A stretch of DNA of 64,000 nucleotides from PGYR01 sp041675005. Lineage in GTDB: Bacteria; Bacteroidota; Ignavibacteria; Kapaibacteriales; UBA2268. Each line of letters begins with the position of its first letter. The stretch's first letter is position 1. Location: contig JBAYUQ010000012.1 in assembly GCA_041675005.1 (NCBI GenBank), positions 24,271 through 88,270 on the forward strand. Reading direction: 5' to 3'. The notes below the pieces were generated by a model. It did no database searches, was not told the origin of the DNA, and saw nothing but the letters and a program-made list of their open reading frames with translations. A program made the position numbers and the translations under genes. Of this stretch, positions 37,278 to 45,664 are shown one piece after another.

Positions 37278-38678
37278 ATGGAAAAAACAACAAGTATTTT
37301 AATAGTTGATGACTCGTCAAGTAATATTGATATTCTAGTAGAAATACTTAAAGAGTACCAAGTATTTGTAGCCTTAAATGGGTTGAGGGCATTAGAGATA
37401 GCTATTACAAACAAACCCGATATAATTATACTTGATGTTGTTATGCCCGAAATCGATGGGTTTGAAGTCTGTAAACGATTAAAAGAAAATCCGTTAACAG
37501 AAGATATTCCAGTTATTTTCATTACCGCACAAAATAAAATTGAAGATGAAATTAAAGGATTAGAACTTGGAGCAGTTGATTTCATATCAAAGCCAATAAG
37601 TCCGCCTATTGTGCTAGCGAGAGTTAAGAATCAGTTACTTCTCCAAGAATCGAACAGGAAAATTCAAAGCAATTATGAAGAATTAAAAAGAACTCAAGAA
37701 CAACTTATAAAAAATGAGAAACTAATAGCACTTGGTAGGTTAGTCGCTTCTGTAGCTCATGAAATTAATACACCTTTAGCTGCTATCAAATCCTCTAATC
37801 AAAATCAAAGCATAGAGGTTAATAATATTTCGGAGAACATTGATAAAATAATTTTAGAGATGGAGCCTGTTAAAATATCACTATTCTCTAGCATCCTAAA
37901 AGAGTGTATATCAAAGACAAATAATCTTACAACTAAAGAAGAAAGGGCTATAAAACGCGAATTAAGTTATGAGATAGGTGTAGCTTTTCCTGACATTGAC
38001 TCTACTATCTTCGCTGAATTATTATTAGAATCTAATATCTTTTCCTTAAATGACAATTGTAAGAAGATGTTAGAATTCAAAAACCCTGAAACAACATTTA
38101 AGATTTTGTCAAGTATAGTTGGTATCACAAATAGTATAAATATTATAGAATTATCTATAGAAAAAGTACAAAACATTGTTTTTTCACTTAAGAATTATTC
38201 AAGAAATGATTCAAATATATTTTTAAATCCTGTTAGTTCTTCGATTGTGGAAAGCATAAATTCGGTTCTTACTCTTTATAATTCTAAAATAAAGCATTCA
38301 ATCGAATTAATCAAAAATTATCGTTTTACTGGAACCATAGTATGCTATCCTGATTTACTTTCTCAAGTATGGGTTAATCTACTTAATAATGCTTTGCAAT
38401 CTATGGAATATAAAGGAACCCTTACTATAACTGTTACAGACGATAATAAGAATGTAGTTGTTAGTATTAAAGATACAGGAACCGGAATTCCAATTAGTAT
38501 AAGAGAAGAAATATTCCAGCCATTTTTCACAACGAAAGATATAGGTGAAGGTACTGGCCTTGGTTTAGATATAGTGAAAAAGATAATTGATCAGCACAAA
38601 GGAACAATTGAATTAGAAAGTGAGATAGGAATAGGTACAACTTTCATTATAACTTTACCTAAGGATTTGAGTAATTAA
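37278..38678 (+). CDS. REC-histidine kinase protein (paralog of 29468 gene)
   Basis: 466 residues, the same length as its paralog on the other strand. Receiver Asp is about 53 (ILDVVMP), followed by GAVDFISKPISPP. The kinase part has H-box His about 161 (SVAHEINTPLAAIK), a helical insert, N-box LLNNALQSM, DTGTGIP and GEGTGLGLDIVKKI. There is no membrane segment. It begins 14 bases after the hybrid kinase and is followed one base later by the REC/HD-like gene, so it is part of one operon. Phosphate is likely supplied by the HPt domain of the upstream kinase; the kinase half may then act on a further receiver. Confidence 0.88.
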   Translation: MEKTTSILIVDDSSSNIDILVEILKEYQVFVALNGLRALEIAITNKPDIIILDVVMPEIDGFEVCKRLKENPLTEDIPVIFITAQNKIEDEIKGLELGAVDFISKPISPPIVLARVKNQLLLQESNRKIQSNYEELKRTQEQLIKNEKLIALGRLVASVAHEINTPLAAIKSSNQNQSIEVNNISENIDKIILEMEPVKISLFSSILKECISKTNNLTTKEERAIKRELSYEIGVAFPDIDSTIFAELLLESNIFSLNDNCKKMLEFKNPETTFKILSSIVGITNSINIIELSIEKVQNIVFSLKNYSRNDSNIFLNPVSSSIVESINSVLTLYNSKIKHSIELIKNYRFTGTIVCYPDLLSQVWVNLLNNALQSMEYKGTLTITVTDDNKNVVVSIKDTGTGIPISIREEIFQPFFTTKDIGEGTGLGLDIVKKIIDQHKGTIELESEIGIGTTFIITLPKDLSN

Positions 38679-38679
38679 A

Positions 38680-39903
38680 ATGAGTAAACCCATAATTATA
38701 TGTGTAGATGACGAGAAAATAATCCTCACTTCATTAAAAAATGAAATTAACGATACTTTAAAAAGTATGTTTTATTTTGAATTTGCTGAAAGTGCAGAGG
38801 AGGCGTTAGAATTAATTAATGAAATTAAGGATGGGGTAGATATCCCAATCATAATTTCAGACTATCAAATGCCAGGGATGAAAGGTGATGAGTTATTAAT
38901 CAAAACATTTAAAAACCATCCTAATTCAAGAAGAATTTTATTGACTGGACAAGTCACAAAAGAGGGTATAATTAATATAATAAACAACGCTAATTTGTTT
39001 AGTTATATAGCAAAACCTTGGGAAAAAGAAAATTTGATGCTAACAATTACGGAAGCATTTAAAAGCTATTATAAAGATAAGCAAATAAAGGCACAAAAGA
39101 TAAAACTTGAAAAGTTGAATCAGAAATTAGAAGTTTTGGTAAGAGAAAGAACGGAAAAGCTTAAAGAAAGTGACCTAAAAATCAAAACATTACTAAATGA
39201 GACATTAAATGGTGTAATTCAAACTTTCGTAGCCCTTATAACTAATGCTGATGAAAAGTTTAAAACTAAATCTTTAAGACTAGAAGAATTGGCTAGAATT
39301 ATTGCATCCGAATTTTATCCTGATCAAATATGGGAAATAGAAACCGCTGCAAAACTCTCACAATTGGGATGCTTAAATCTTAATAAAAAAATACTAAAAA
39401 AATATTTAGTCGGCGAATTTCTGGAAGAGGAAGAAATTAATGTAGTTAAATTACATATATTACAATCAGCAGAAATTATTGGTAATATTCCTTTGTTTAA
39501 TAACATTAGATCAGGGATTGCAAATATATATTATAACGATAACGAATTTGATAAAACTAATAATATTAGTAAGGTATTAAGAGTAATAATTGAGTACGAC
39601 TTATATAACCCTATAGAAAAAAATAAGACTGAACTAATGTATACAATGGAAAATTCTCCTAGTATATTTGAGAATAAATATGTTCATATATTAAAAAAAC
39701 TTAAAGTTACTAACTCACTTAATAAAACAGATATCTCTGTAAAAGAATTACAAGTAGGGATGCAATTAGCAGATGATATTCTTGATGCGAAGGGGAATAT
39801 ACTATTTAAGCATTTCGATGAAATTGATGTTAAAACATTAAAAACTATTTCTTATTTTAGTAAAAGAAATAATATTATTGAACCCCTATATATTTATATG
39901 TGA
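38680..39903 (+). CDS. Response regulator with degenerate HD-GYP-like domain (paralog of 28205 gene)
   Basis: 407 residues. Receiver with Asp about 61 (SDYQMP), LTGQ and KPW; coiled coil; HD-GYP-like helical domain (about 170-290). Here the metal-binding LHDIGK is LSQLGCL, whereas the later histidine survives in VVKLHILQSAEII (about 259). The metal site is therefore incomplete and phosphodiesterase activity is unlikely. A C-terminal beta segment (KELQVGMQLADDILDAKGNILF) is shared with the paralog. The two degenerate domains have lost different residues but kept the same overall fold, which argues for a retained non-catalytic role such as binding a partner or nucleotide. Confidence 0.8.
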   Translation: MSKPIIICVDDEKIILTSLKNEINDTLKSMFYFEFAESAEEALELINEIKDGVDIPIIISDYQMPGMKGDELLIKTFKNHPNSRRILLTGQVTKEGIINIINNANLFSYIAKPWEKENLMLTITEAFKSYYKDKQIKAQKIKLEKLNQKLEVLVRERTEKLKESDLKIKTLLNETLNGVIQTFVALITNADEKFKTKSLRLEELARIIASEFYPDQIWEIETAAKLSQLGCLNLNKKILKKYLVGEFLEEEEINVVKLHILQSAEIIGNIPLFNNIRSGIANIYYNDNEFDKTNNISKVLRVIIEYDLYNPIEKNKTELMYTMENSPSIFENKYVHILKKLKVTNSLNKTDISVKELQVGMQLADDILDAKGNILFKHFDEIDVKTLKTISYFSKRNNIIEPLYIYM

Positions 39904-41018
39904 TGATGATGAAAAATAAAATACTTTGTATTGATGATGAAAAAATTGTACTAGATTCATTAAAAAAGGAATTGAAAAGTTACTTTGATAAAAATTACAT
40001 CATAGAATTTGCAGAATCTGGGGAGGAGGGTTTGGAGCTAGCAAGAAATAGTTATGAATTAAACCAAGATATCCAAGTAATAATTACAGATTTTTTGATG
40101 CCAAGAATGAATGGTGATGAGGTGCTTTTAAAGTTAAATGAAATATACCCCAACTCGAAAAAGATTCTCTTAACTGGTCAAGCTTCAAAAGAGAATATAG
40201 TTCATATTATTAATAATGATTGTTTATACAGGTTTATAGATAAGCCTTGGGATTCTTTAGACCTAAACCTAACTTTGAAAGAAGCAATATCAGCATATAA
40301 TAAGGAAAAAAATTTAGCCGAAAAAAGAATTGAATTAGAAACTGCATACAAGAAATTAACTAAACTAGATACCTCAAAGTCATATTTCCTGAGCCTTTTA
40401 TCTCACGAATTACTTACACCACTAGTTGGAATTAAGGGTAATGCTGAATTAATAAAATTATTCACTACTAATCCAGAAATACTAGAATCCTGTGAAGAAA
40501 TCATGAAGTCTGAAGCACGCCTGAGAGGGTTCTCTGAAATTGCATTATTAATAACTAGACTAAATATAAATCAATATAAAATGAAGATAACTGAAGAACC
40601 GATTTATTCAATTATTGAATCTTCTATTGGTTATTTAGATAATAAGATTAAAGAAAAATCAATGGAAATACGAGTAAACCATTATGATAAAGACTTCATT
40701 ATTAAATCAGATTTTGGTCTAATAACAAAAGCCATTTCTATGATTATTGATAATGCTATAAATTATACTCCAGCTGGGAAAAATATAATTATCGAAACGG
40801 ATAAGAATATTATTATGATTTCAGATGAGGGCTCTGGAATACCTGAAGAGAAACTAGCAACAATTTTTAATATGTTTGAATCTGATAAACTCTTGACTCA
40901 TAGTGAAGGATATGGACTAGGTTTAACTGCAACAAAATTAATAATGGATACTCTGAATGGTAAACTTATTGTAGAAAACGTTCCTAATTCGGGTGTTAAA
41001 GTAACAATGGTTTTATAA
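39903..41018 (+). CDS. REC-histidine kinase protein with compact kinase core
   Basis: About 371 residues. The start is one of three consecutive ATGs at 39903, 39906 and 39909; the first overlaps the stop of the previous gene by one base (TGATG). Receiver Asp is about 63 (ITDFLMP), with LTGQ and KPW, like the REC/HD-like proteins rather than the other REC-kinases. The kinase part has H-box His about 168 (LLSHELLTPLVGIKG), N-box IDNAINY, DEGSGIP and GYGLGLTATKL. It has no counterpart in the minus-strand block and appears to be a fourth operon member specific to this side. No membrane segment or output domain is present. Confidence 0.85.
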   Translation: MMMKNKILCIDDEKIVLDSLKKELKSYFDKNYIIEFAESGEEGLELARNSYELNQDIQVIITDFLMPRMNGDEVLLKLNEIYPNSKKILLTGQASKENIVHIINNDCLYRFIDKPWDSLDLNLTLKEAISAYNKEKNLAEKRIELETAYKKLTKLDTSKSYFLSLLSHELLTPLVGIKGNAELIKLFTTNPEILESCEEIMKSEARLRGFSEIALLITRLNINQYKMKITEEPIYSIIESSIGYLDNKIKEKSMEIRVNHYDKDFIIKSDFGLITKAISMIIDNAINYTPAGKNIIIETDKNIIMISDEGSGIPEEKLATIFNMFESDKLLTHSEGYGLGLTATKLIMDTLNGKLIVENVPNSGVKVTMVL

Positions 41019-41074
41019 GATTGATTATTTCTTCTAGTAGCACTATCAACAGTAGAACAAAACACCGAAAAACA

Positions 41075-41158
41075 ATGGCATTATTCCAAAGAATAGACTG
41101 TTGTGTTTCTCACACACTTTTGCAGCTATTACCAAATAATAGACTTAAGATTCAATAA
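41075..41158 (+). pseudogene. Second, shorter 5' remnant of the restriction-modification gene family
   Basis: ATGGCATTATTCCAAA (MALFQ) repeats the start of the remnant at 32807, and about 30 bases upstream are also alignable (both begin ATCAACA and end near ACAA before the ATG). The frame then diverges and stops after 27 codons. It is too short to stand alone; its significance is that it brackets the plus-strand signalling block together with the first copy. Confidence 0.45.
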
Positions 41159-41217
41159 TTCTCCAATGCTCCTTTCTCAATCAGTCGGTTAAAGATATTA
41201 AATAATTATTTTTTTTG

Positions 41218-41225
41218 TATATTTG
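41218..41225 (+). promoter_or_regulatory. Possible Bacteroidota-type -7 element
   Basis: TATATTTG matches the TAnnTTTG -7 consensus of Bacteroidota. It lies 24 bases before the acyltransferase ATG. The expected TTG at -33 is not clear; a TTA lies 17 bases upstream. Confidence 0.3.
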
Positions 41226-41249
41226 GGGAACAAAAATCGAGACTAAAAA

Positions 41250-41843
41250 ATGACATCATTTTACACAGAAGAAGAACTCAAAGAAATTGGCTTCAAATCA
41301 ATTGGTAAGAACGTATTAATCAGCCGAAAAACCTCTTTATACGGAGTGTCACGTATCTCAATTGCCAATAATGTCAGAATAGACGATTACTGTGTACTTT
41401 CAGCAGGGGCAGGCGGTATAGAGATAGGAAACTATGTCCACCTTGCAATCTTCGTATCGCTCCAAGGAGATGGAAAAATAACACTTGAAGATTTCAGTGG
41501 AATCTCATCAAGGACTGCTGTTTACACTAGCAATGATGATTATTTTGGGAATTATATGACTAACCCCACTGTTCCATCTGAATTCACAAATGTTACATCA
41601 GCCCCAGTGACTCTACATAAACACGCTTTAGTTGGTAGTGGCTGTGTTATATTACCCGGTGTAACTCTGAATGTTGGTTGTGCAGTGGGAGCTCTGAGTT
41701 TGGTCAATCGGGATTGCAAGGAGTTCATGATATACTCAGGCAACCCAGCAAAACCAATTTTGATTAGGAATAGTAGCCTACTAGAACTCGAAAAGCAATT
41801 GATTAAAAAGTTAAATTCTGATAATTCAGGTACAATAAAATGA
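41250..41843 (+). CDS. Acetyltransferase of the left-handed beta-helix (hexapeptide repeat) family
   Basis: 197 residues with imperfect hexapeptide repeats (ISIANNVRIDDYCVLSAG, IEIGNYVHLAIFVSL, HALVGSGCVILPGVTL) that form a left-handed beta helix. It resembles CoA-dependent O- or N-acetyltransferases of sugars, such as those in surface polysaccharide synthesis. The C-terminal YSGNPAKPILIR is the usual end of the helix in this family. The substrate is unknown. The stop overlaps the start of the following ELWxxDGT-repeat gene (ATGA), so the two are coupled. Confidence 0.85.
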   Translation: MTSFYTEEELKEIGFKSIGKNVLISRKTSLYGVSRISIANNVRIDDYCVLSAGAGGIEIGNYVHLAIFVSLQGDGKITLEDFSGISSRTAVYTSNDDYFGNYMTNPTVPSEFTNVTSAPVTLHKHALVGSGCVILPGVTLNVGCAVGALSLVNRDCKEFMIYSGNPAKPILIRNSSLLELEKQLIKKLNSDNSGTIK

Positions 41844-43735
41844 AATATTTTATAACAGTTTTACTAGTAATGATACCATTCTATATGTATGGTCAAACTA
41901 ATGTGACAGAGCCAGAGTTGGTGAATTCAAAGGCATTTATAGATAGAGGTGGATATGATTTTACAGAACACAACGGGCTGCTCTATTTCAATGCAGATGA
42001 CGGTGAACATGGATTAGAGTTATGGGTCACAGATGGTACTCATAACGGGATGAAATTGTTAAGAGACATAAATCCAAATGATGATTCAAACCCAGTAATA
42101 GTGAGTACAGAGTTAGATGATATTTTACTTTTTGTAGCTAGGGATAATAATAGAATAGGGCTTTGGGCTACAGATGGGACAGAGGAAGGAACCAAATTTT
42201 TGAAATACCTTGACTTTAATTTTAGTAGTAGTTATGGAATTGTAAATAGTTATTATAATTACATAAAGTTTAAAGACGAAGTTTATTTCGTAGCCTCAAT
42301 TCCAAAAGAATCGAACTTTGAACTGTGGAAAACAGACGGGACTCCAGAAGGAACAGTAATAGTCAAAGACTTACAATCTCAGAAAATGAGTAAACCCAAT
42401 GGGCTACTTTTATTAAATGATAAACTATTTTTTCAGGTTTATAATAGTAAAAATGATATTTCAGAAATATGGTCAACAGACGGAACAAAAGAAAATTCTT
42501 TGAAGTTGCTTGATACCGTAACGATGGTACCGAATAATTATGTTTATTCTTTAAAAGATTTTCATGAGCGTATATTTATAGTAGATACTGCTAATAATCA
42601 AAAAGTACTTTGGTCAACCGATGGTACTTCTGATGGAACTATTCCATTGACAAATAATCTGAATGAATTTGAATTGAATATGAGGACTTTCGCTTTATTA
42701 GGAACTAGATTATATTTCACAGGTAGATTTTCAAATGGTGAATTGGTTTTATTTACTAGTGATGGCACTCAAGAGGGGACAAAAAGACTACAGACATTAT
42801 CTGAAAATATAAATGCCGAATTGAGATTATTCACTCCGTTCAAAAAAGTAGAACAGAATTTTTACTTTAGCATATTAGAGGGCGGAAATCATTGGCTTTG
42901 GACATCTACTGGAACTTCTGAGAGTACAATTAAGATTACAGAATCACTAAAAGATTTAAATTCTGAGAAGTTTATTGAAGATGGCACAACAGCTTATTTT
43001 GTGGCTACTGATGATGAGCACGGCAAAGAACTTTGGGTATCTGATGGTACAAAAGATGGTACTCACATTGTAAAAGATATTGTTGAGGGATCTATTGGCT
43101 CTGACATTTGGTTTTTTCCAAATATGAAAGATGGAAAAGCACTATTCACAACAGTAACAAGTCCCAAAAATTATACAGAGTGGGTAACAGATGGTACAGA
43201 GGCCGGAACTAAAATCTTACAAGAGGGTCTAACAGACTTAGCTACAACACTAAATATAAATAAACTAACTAAAGACAATATTCTTTTCGTAGAAAGAAGT
43301 ACTTCAGATACTACAAGAATTTGGTGTTCTGATTTTACAACAGAGGGGACTCAATTAGTAATGCCTCCAGATTATATACTCCCTAATCATGCTCATATTT
43401 ATGTGTTTTATACAGAACTAGATGATAACATCTACTTCTTCGCAGACTATTACGGAGAAGGCCAACAACTCTACCGCATCCCCAACACTATCAGTTCAGT
43501 AGAAGAAAACCCACATCCAGAACTAATGACCGTTTACCCCAACCCTGCGAAGGACTACATACAGCTAGAGCTAAGCAAGCCAATGCCGCTGAGCATAATC
43601 AATAGTACTGGTGCATTAGTGAAAGAATACGGCATAGTAGAGAACGGAAAGTTGAACGTGGCAGAGCTACTCTCGGGTGTGTATTTCGTAGTTGATGAGC
43701 AGGGTAATAATAAAGCAAAGTTTGTGAAGGAGTGA
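41840..43735 (+). CDS. ELWxxDGT-repeat protein with T9SS sorting domain
   Basis: 631 residues with a Sec signal peptide (ending YMYGQ). The body contains about ten repeats of the ELWxxDGTxxGT type (LELWVTDGTHNG, ELWKTDGTPEGT, LWATDGTEEGT, KELWVSDGTKDGT), expected to fold as a beta-propeller. The C-terminal 75 residues are a type IX sorting domain (LMTVYPNPAKDYIQLEL to VYFVVDEQGNNKAKFVKE). It is therefore probably a surface or secreted protein of unknown ligand. It is followed by a paralog whose sorting domain is almost identical at DNA level. Confidence 0.85.
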   Translation: MKYFITVLLVMIPFYMYGQTNVTEPELVNSKAFIDRGGYDFTEHNGLLYFNADDGEHGLELWVTDGTHNGMKLLRDINPNDDSNPVIVSTELDDILLFVARDNNRIGLWATDGTEEGTKFLKYLDFNFSSSYGIVNSYYNYIKFKDEVYFVASIPKESNFELWKTDGTPEGTVIVKDLQSQKMSKPNGLLLLNDKLFFQVYNSKNDISEIWSTDGTKENSLKLLDTVTMVPNNYVYSLKDFHERIFIVDTANNQKVLWSTDGTSDGTIPLTNNLNEFELNMRTFALLGTRLYFTGRFSNGELVLFTSDGTQEGTKRLQTLSENINAELRLFTPFKKVEQNFYFSILEGGNHWLWTSTGTSESTIKITESLKDLNSEKFIEDGTTAYFVATDDEHGKELWVSDGTKDGTHIVKDIVEGSIGSDIWFFPNMKDGKALFTTVTSPKNYTEWVTDGTEAGTKILQEGLTDLATTLNINKLTKDNILFVERSTSDTTRIWCSDFTTEGTQLVMPPDYILPNHAHIYVFYTELDDNIYFFADYYGEGQQLYRIPNTISSVEENPHPELMTVYPNPAKDYIQLELSKPMPLSIINSTGALVKEYGIVENGKLNVAELLSGVYFVVDEQGNNKAKFVKE

Positions 43736-43801
43736 TTGTTTTTTATAATTAAAAAAATATTAAATTAAATAAAAAATTATTATCTATAGGATCTAAAAAT
43801 T

Positions 43802-45634
43802 ATGAAATATTTAGTACTTATTTTTTGCTTTATTAGTATACTAAATGCTGATATTAATGACCGAATAGTGAAGATGGCGATATCTTCAGAAAATAATATG
43901 CCCCAGTTTGTAGAGTCTAGTGGCAAATTATTTTTTGCTAATTCTACTTCCTCGAATAATGAACAAATTTGGGTAACTGATGGTACCGTTGAAGGAACAA
44001 AAAACTTGGAGGAATTTTCAAATTTTCCAACCGGCGAAAGAACAAATATAATAATAGATGATTTAAGTAAATTAATTGTTTCTAACAATAAAGGTATGTG
44101 GGCTACTGATGGTACAGATGCTGGCACTCAAAAATTTACGGGTCATGCTATAAGAGGCGTCGGAACTTATTTTATGCAAAACAAAGGCAGAAATGCTATC
44201 ATCAATAATAGTATTGTAATTGAAGCTTTTAGAGAGGTATTTAAAAAGGATATATTTATAACAGATGGAACTGCAAAAGGAACTAAAACTATTTTCGACA
44301 ATGAAAAACTCATTAATTTGAACAAAACTGGTAAACTCAAGAACAATTTTATTCTTACTATAGAATCAGAATTAGATAGTAAATATTATTATTATTCAGT
44401 GGATGCAACCACTCTTGATACTGTTAATTTCCTTGTTAATGACGCAGAGATAAATATGTCTGCCGAATACAATGAAAAAATTTATTTTTTACAACCTCAC
44501 ACAGATACGACTTGTTCACTATGGTCATCCCGAGGAACTATTGGCACTAATGAATTAGTTGCAATTATTCCAACAAATGAAGCTATCCAGGATTCATATT
44601 TCAAGATATACAATAATAATCTTTACTTCACAGTAATAGACGCTGGTAATGTTACCACACTTTGGCAAACGAATGGCACTGATGCGGGGACAAAGAAAGT
44701 GTCAGAGATATTCAATACAAGTGTAAATTATAAGCCAAAGTTTATAGAATTCAAAAATAAATTATTGATTACTAATGATAATATTGAAAGTATTATTTGG
44801 ATTACTGACGGTACAACTAATGGAACATTTGAGTTAATAAATAGAGGACATAATGATGAATCTTTGATTAAAAGTTATTCCATCATTAGGAATAAACTTT
44901 TTACAATAAAAACAGATTCGGAGGGAAGGTCTTTCCCCGTTATATCGGATGGTACTAAGGAAGGAACAAAGGAAGTAAAGATTCAAAATATGGAAAGTGA
45001 AATGGCCAGTATTCCATTTTTGGAGGATTATGTAGGGAATCATGCAATATTTCAATTTAGAGATAATGAAGACATGATTAATCTAGTGGTATCAGATGGT
45101 ACAGATGAAGGTACGACAGTGTTTAATAGATATAACAGTAATACCTTTTATATAATTAATTCTGCAACAATTTTTGAAGATTATGTGATATTCACCGACA
45201 ATAGTGATAAGAATAAATTTAAAACTTATAATCTCGTAACAGGTGAAAGAAAAGAATTGAAACCTGCTAATGCCACTGTAAATGAATTCCGTAACTCCAC
45301 ACTAGGGAGTCACATTTACAAAGGTGATTTTTACTTTTTTGCAGAATATTATCAAGATGAAGTAAATTTATGGAAGATTGAAGGTACTCAAACCTCCATC
45401 GAGGAAACCCCGCAACCAGAACTAATGACAGTTTACCCCAACCCTGCGAAGGATTTCATACAGCTAGAGCTAACGAAACCTATGCAGCTGAGCGTAATCA
45501 ATAGTACTGGTGCATTAGTGAAAGAATACGGCATAGTAGAGAACGGAAAGCTGAACGTAGCAGAGCTGAGCTCAGGCGTGTATTTCGTAGTTGATGAGCA
45601 GGGTAATAATATAGCAAAGTTTGTGAAGGAGTAA
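43802..45634 (+). CDS. ELWxxDGT-repeat protein with T9SS sorting domain (paralog)
   Basis: 610 residues: a signal peptide (ending LNAD), ELWxxDGT-like repeats that are more degenerate than in the previous gene (QIWVTDGTVEGT, MWATDGTDAGT, IWITDGTTNGT), and a T9SS sorting domain. The sorting-domain DNA (45419-45634) is aligned without gaps to 43520-43735, with about 18 differences in 216 bases, although the propeller parts are far more divergent. It lies 66 bases after its paralog and is convergent with the next gene, with only 30 bases between. Confidence 0.83.
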   Translation: MKYLVLIFCFISILNADINDRIVKMAISSENNMPQFVESSGKLFFANSTSSNNEQIWVTDGTVEGTKNLEEFSNFPTGERTNIIIDDLSKLIVSNNKGMWATDGTDAGTQKFTGHAIRGVGTYFMQNKGRNAIINNSIVIEAFREVFKKDIFITDGTAKGTKTIFDNEKLINLNKTGKLKNNFILTIESELDSKYYYYSVDATTLDTVNFLVNDAEINMSAEYNEKIYFLQPHTDTTCSLWSSRGTIGTNELVAIIPTNEAIQDSYFKIYNNNLYFTVIDAGNVTTLWQTNGTDAGTKKVSEIFNTSVNYKPKFIEFKNKLLITNDNIESIIWITDGTTNGTFELINRGHNDESLIKSYSIIRNKLFTIKTDSEGRSFPVISDGTKEGTKEVKIQNMESEMASIPFLEDYVGNHAIFQFRDNEDMINLVVSDGTDEGTTVFNRYNSNTFYIINSATIFEDYVIFTDNSDKNKFKTYNLVTGERKELKPANATVNEFRNSTLGSHIYKGDFYFFAEYYQDEVNLWKIEGTQTSIEETPQPELMTVYPNPAKDFIQLELTKPMQLSVINSTGALVKEYGIVENGKLNVAELSSGVYFVVDEQGNNIAKFVKE

Positions 45635-45664
45635 TTGCTATTCTAATGTATTATTCAGTTTAAA

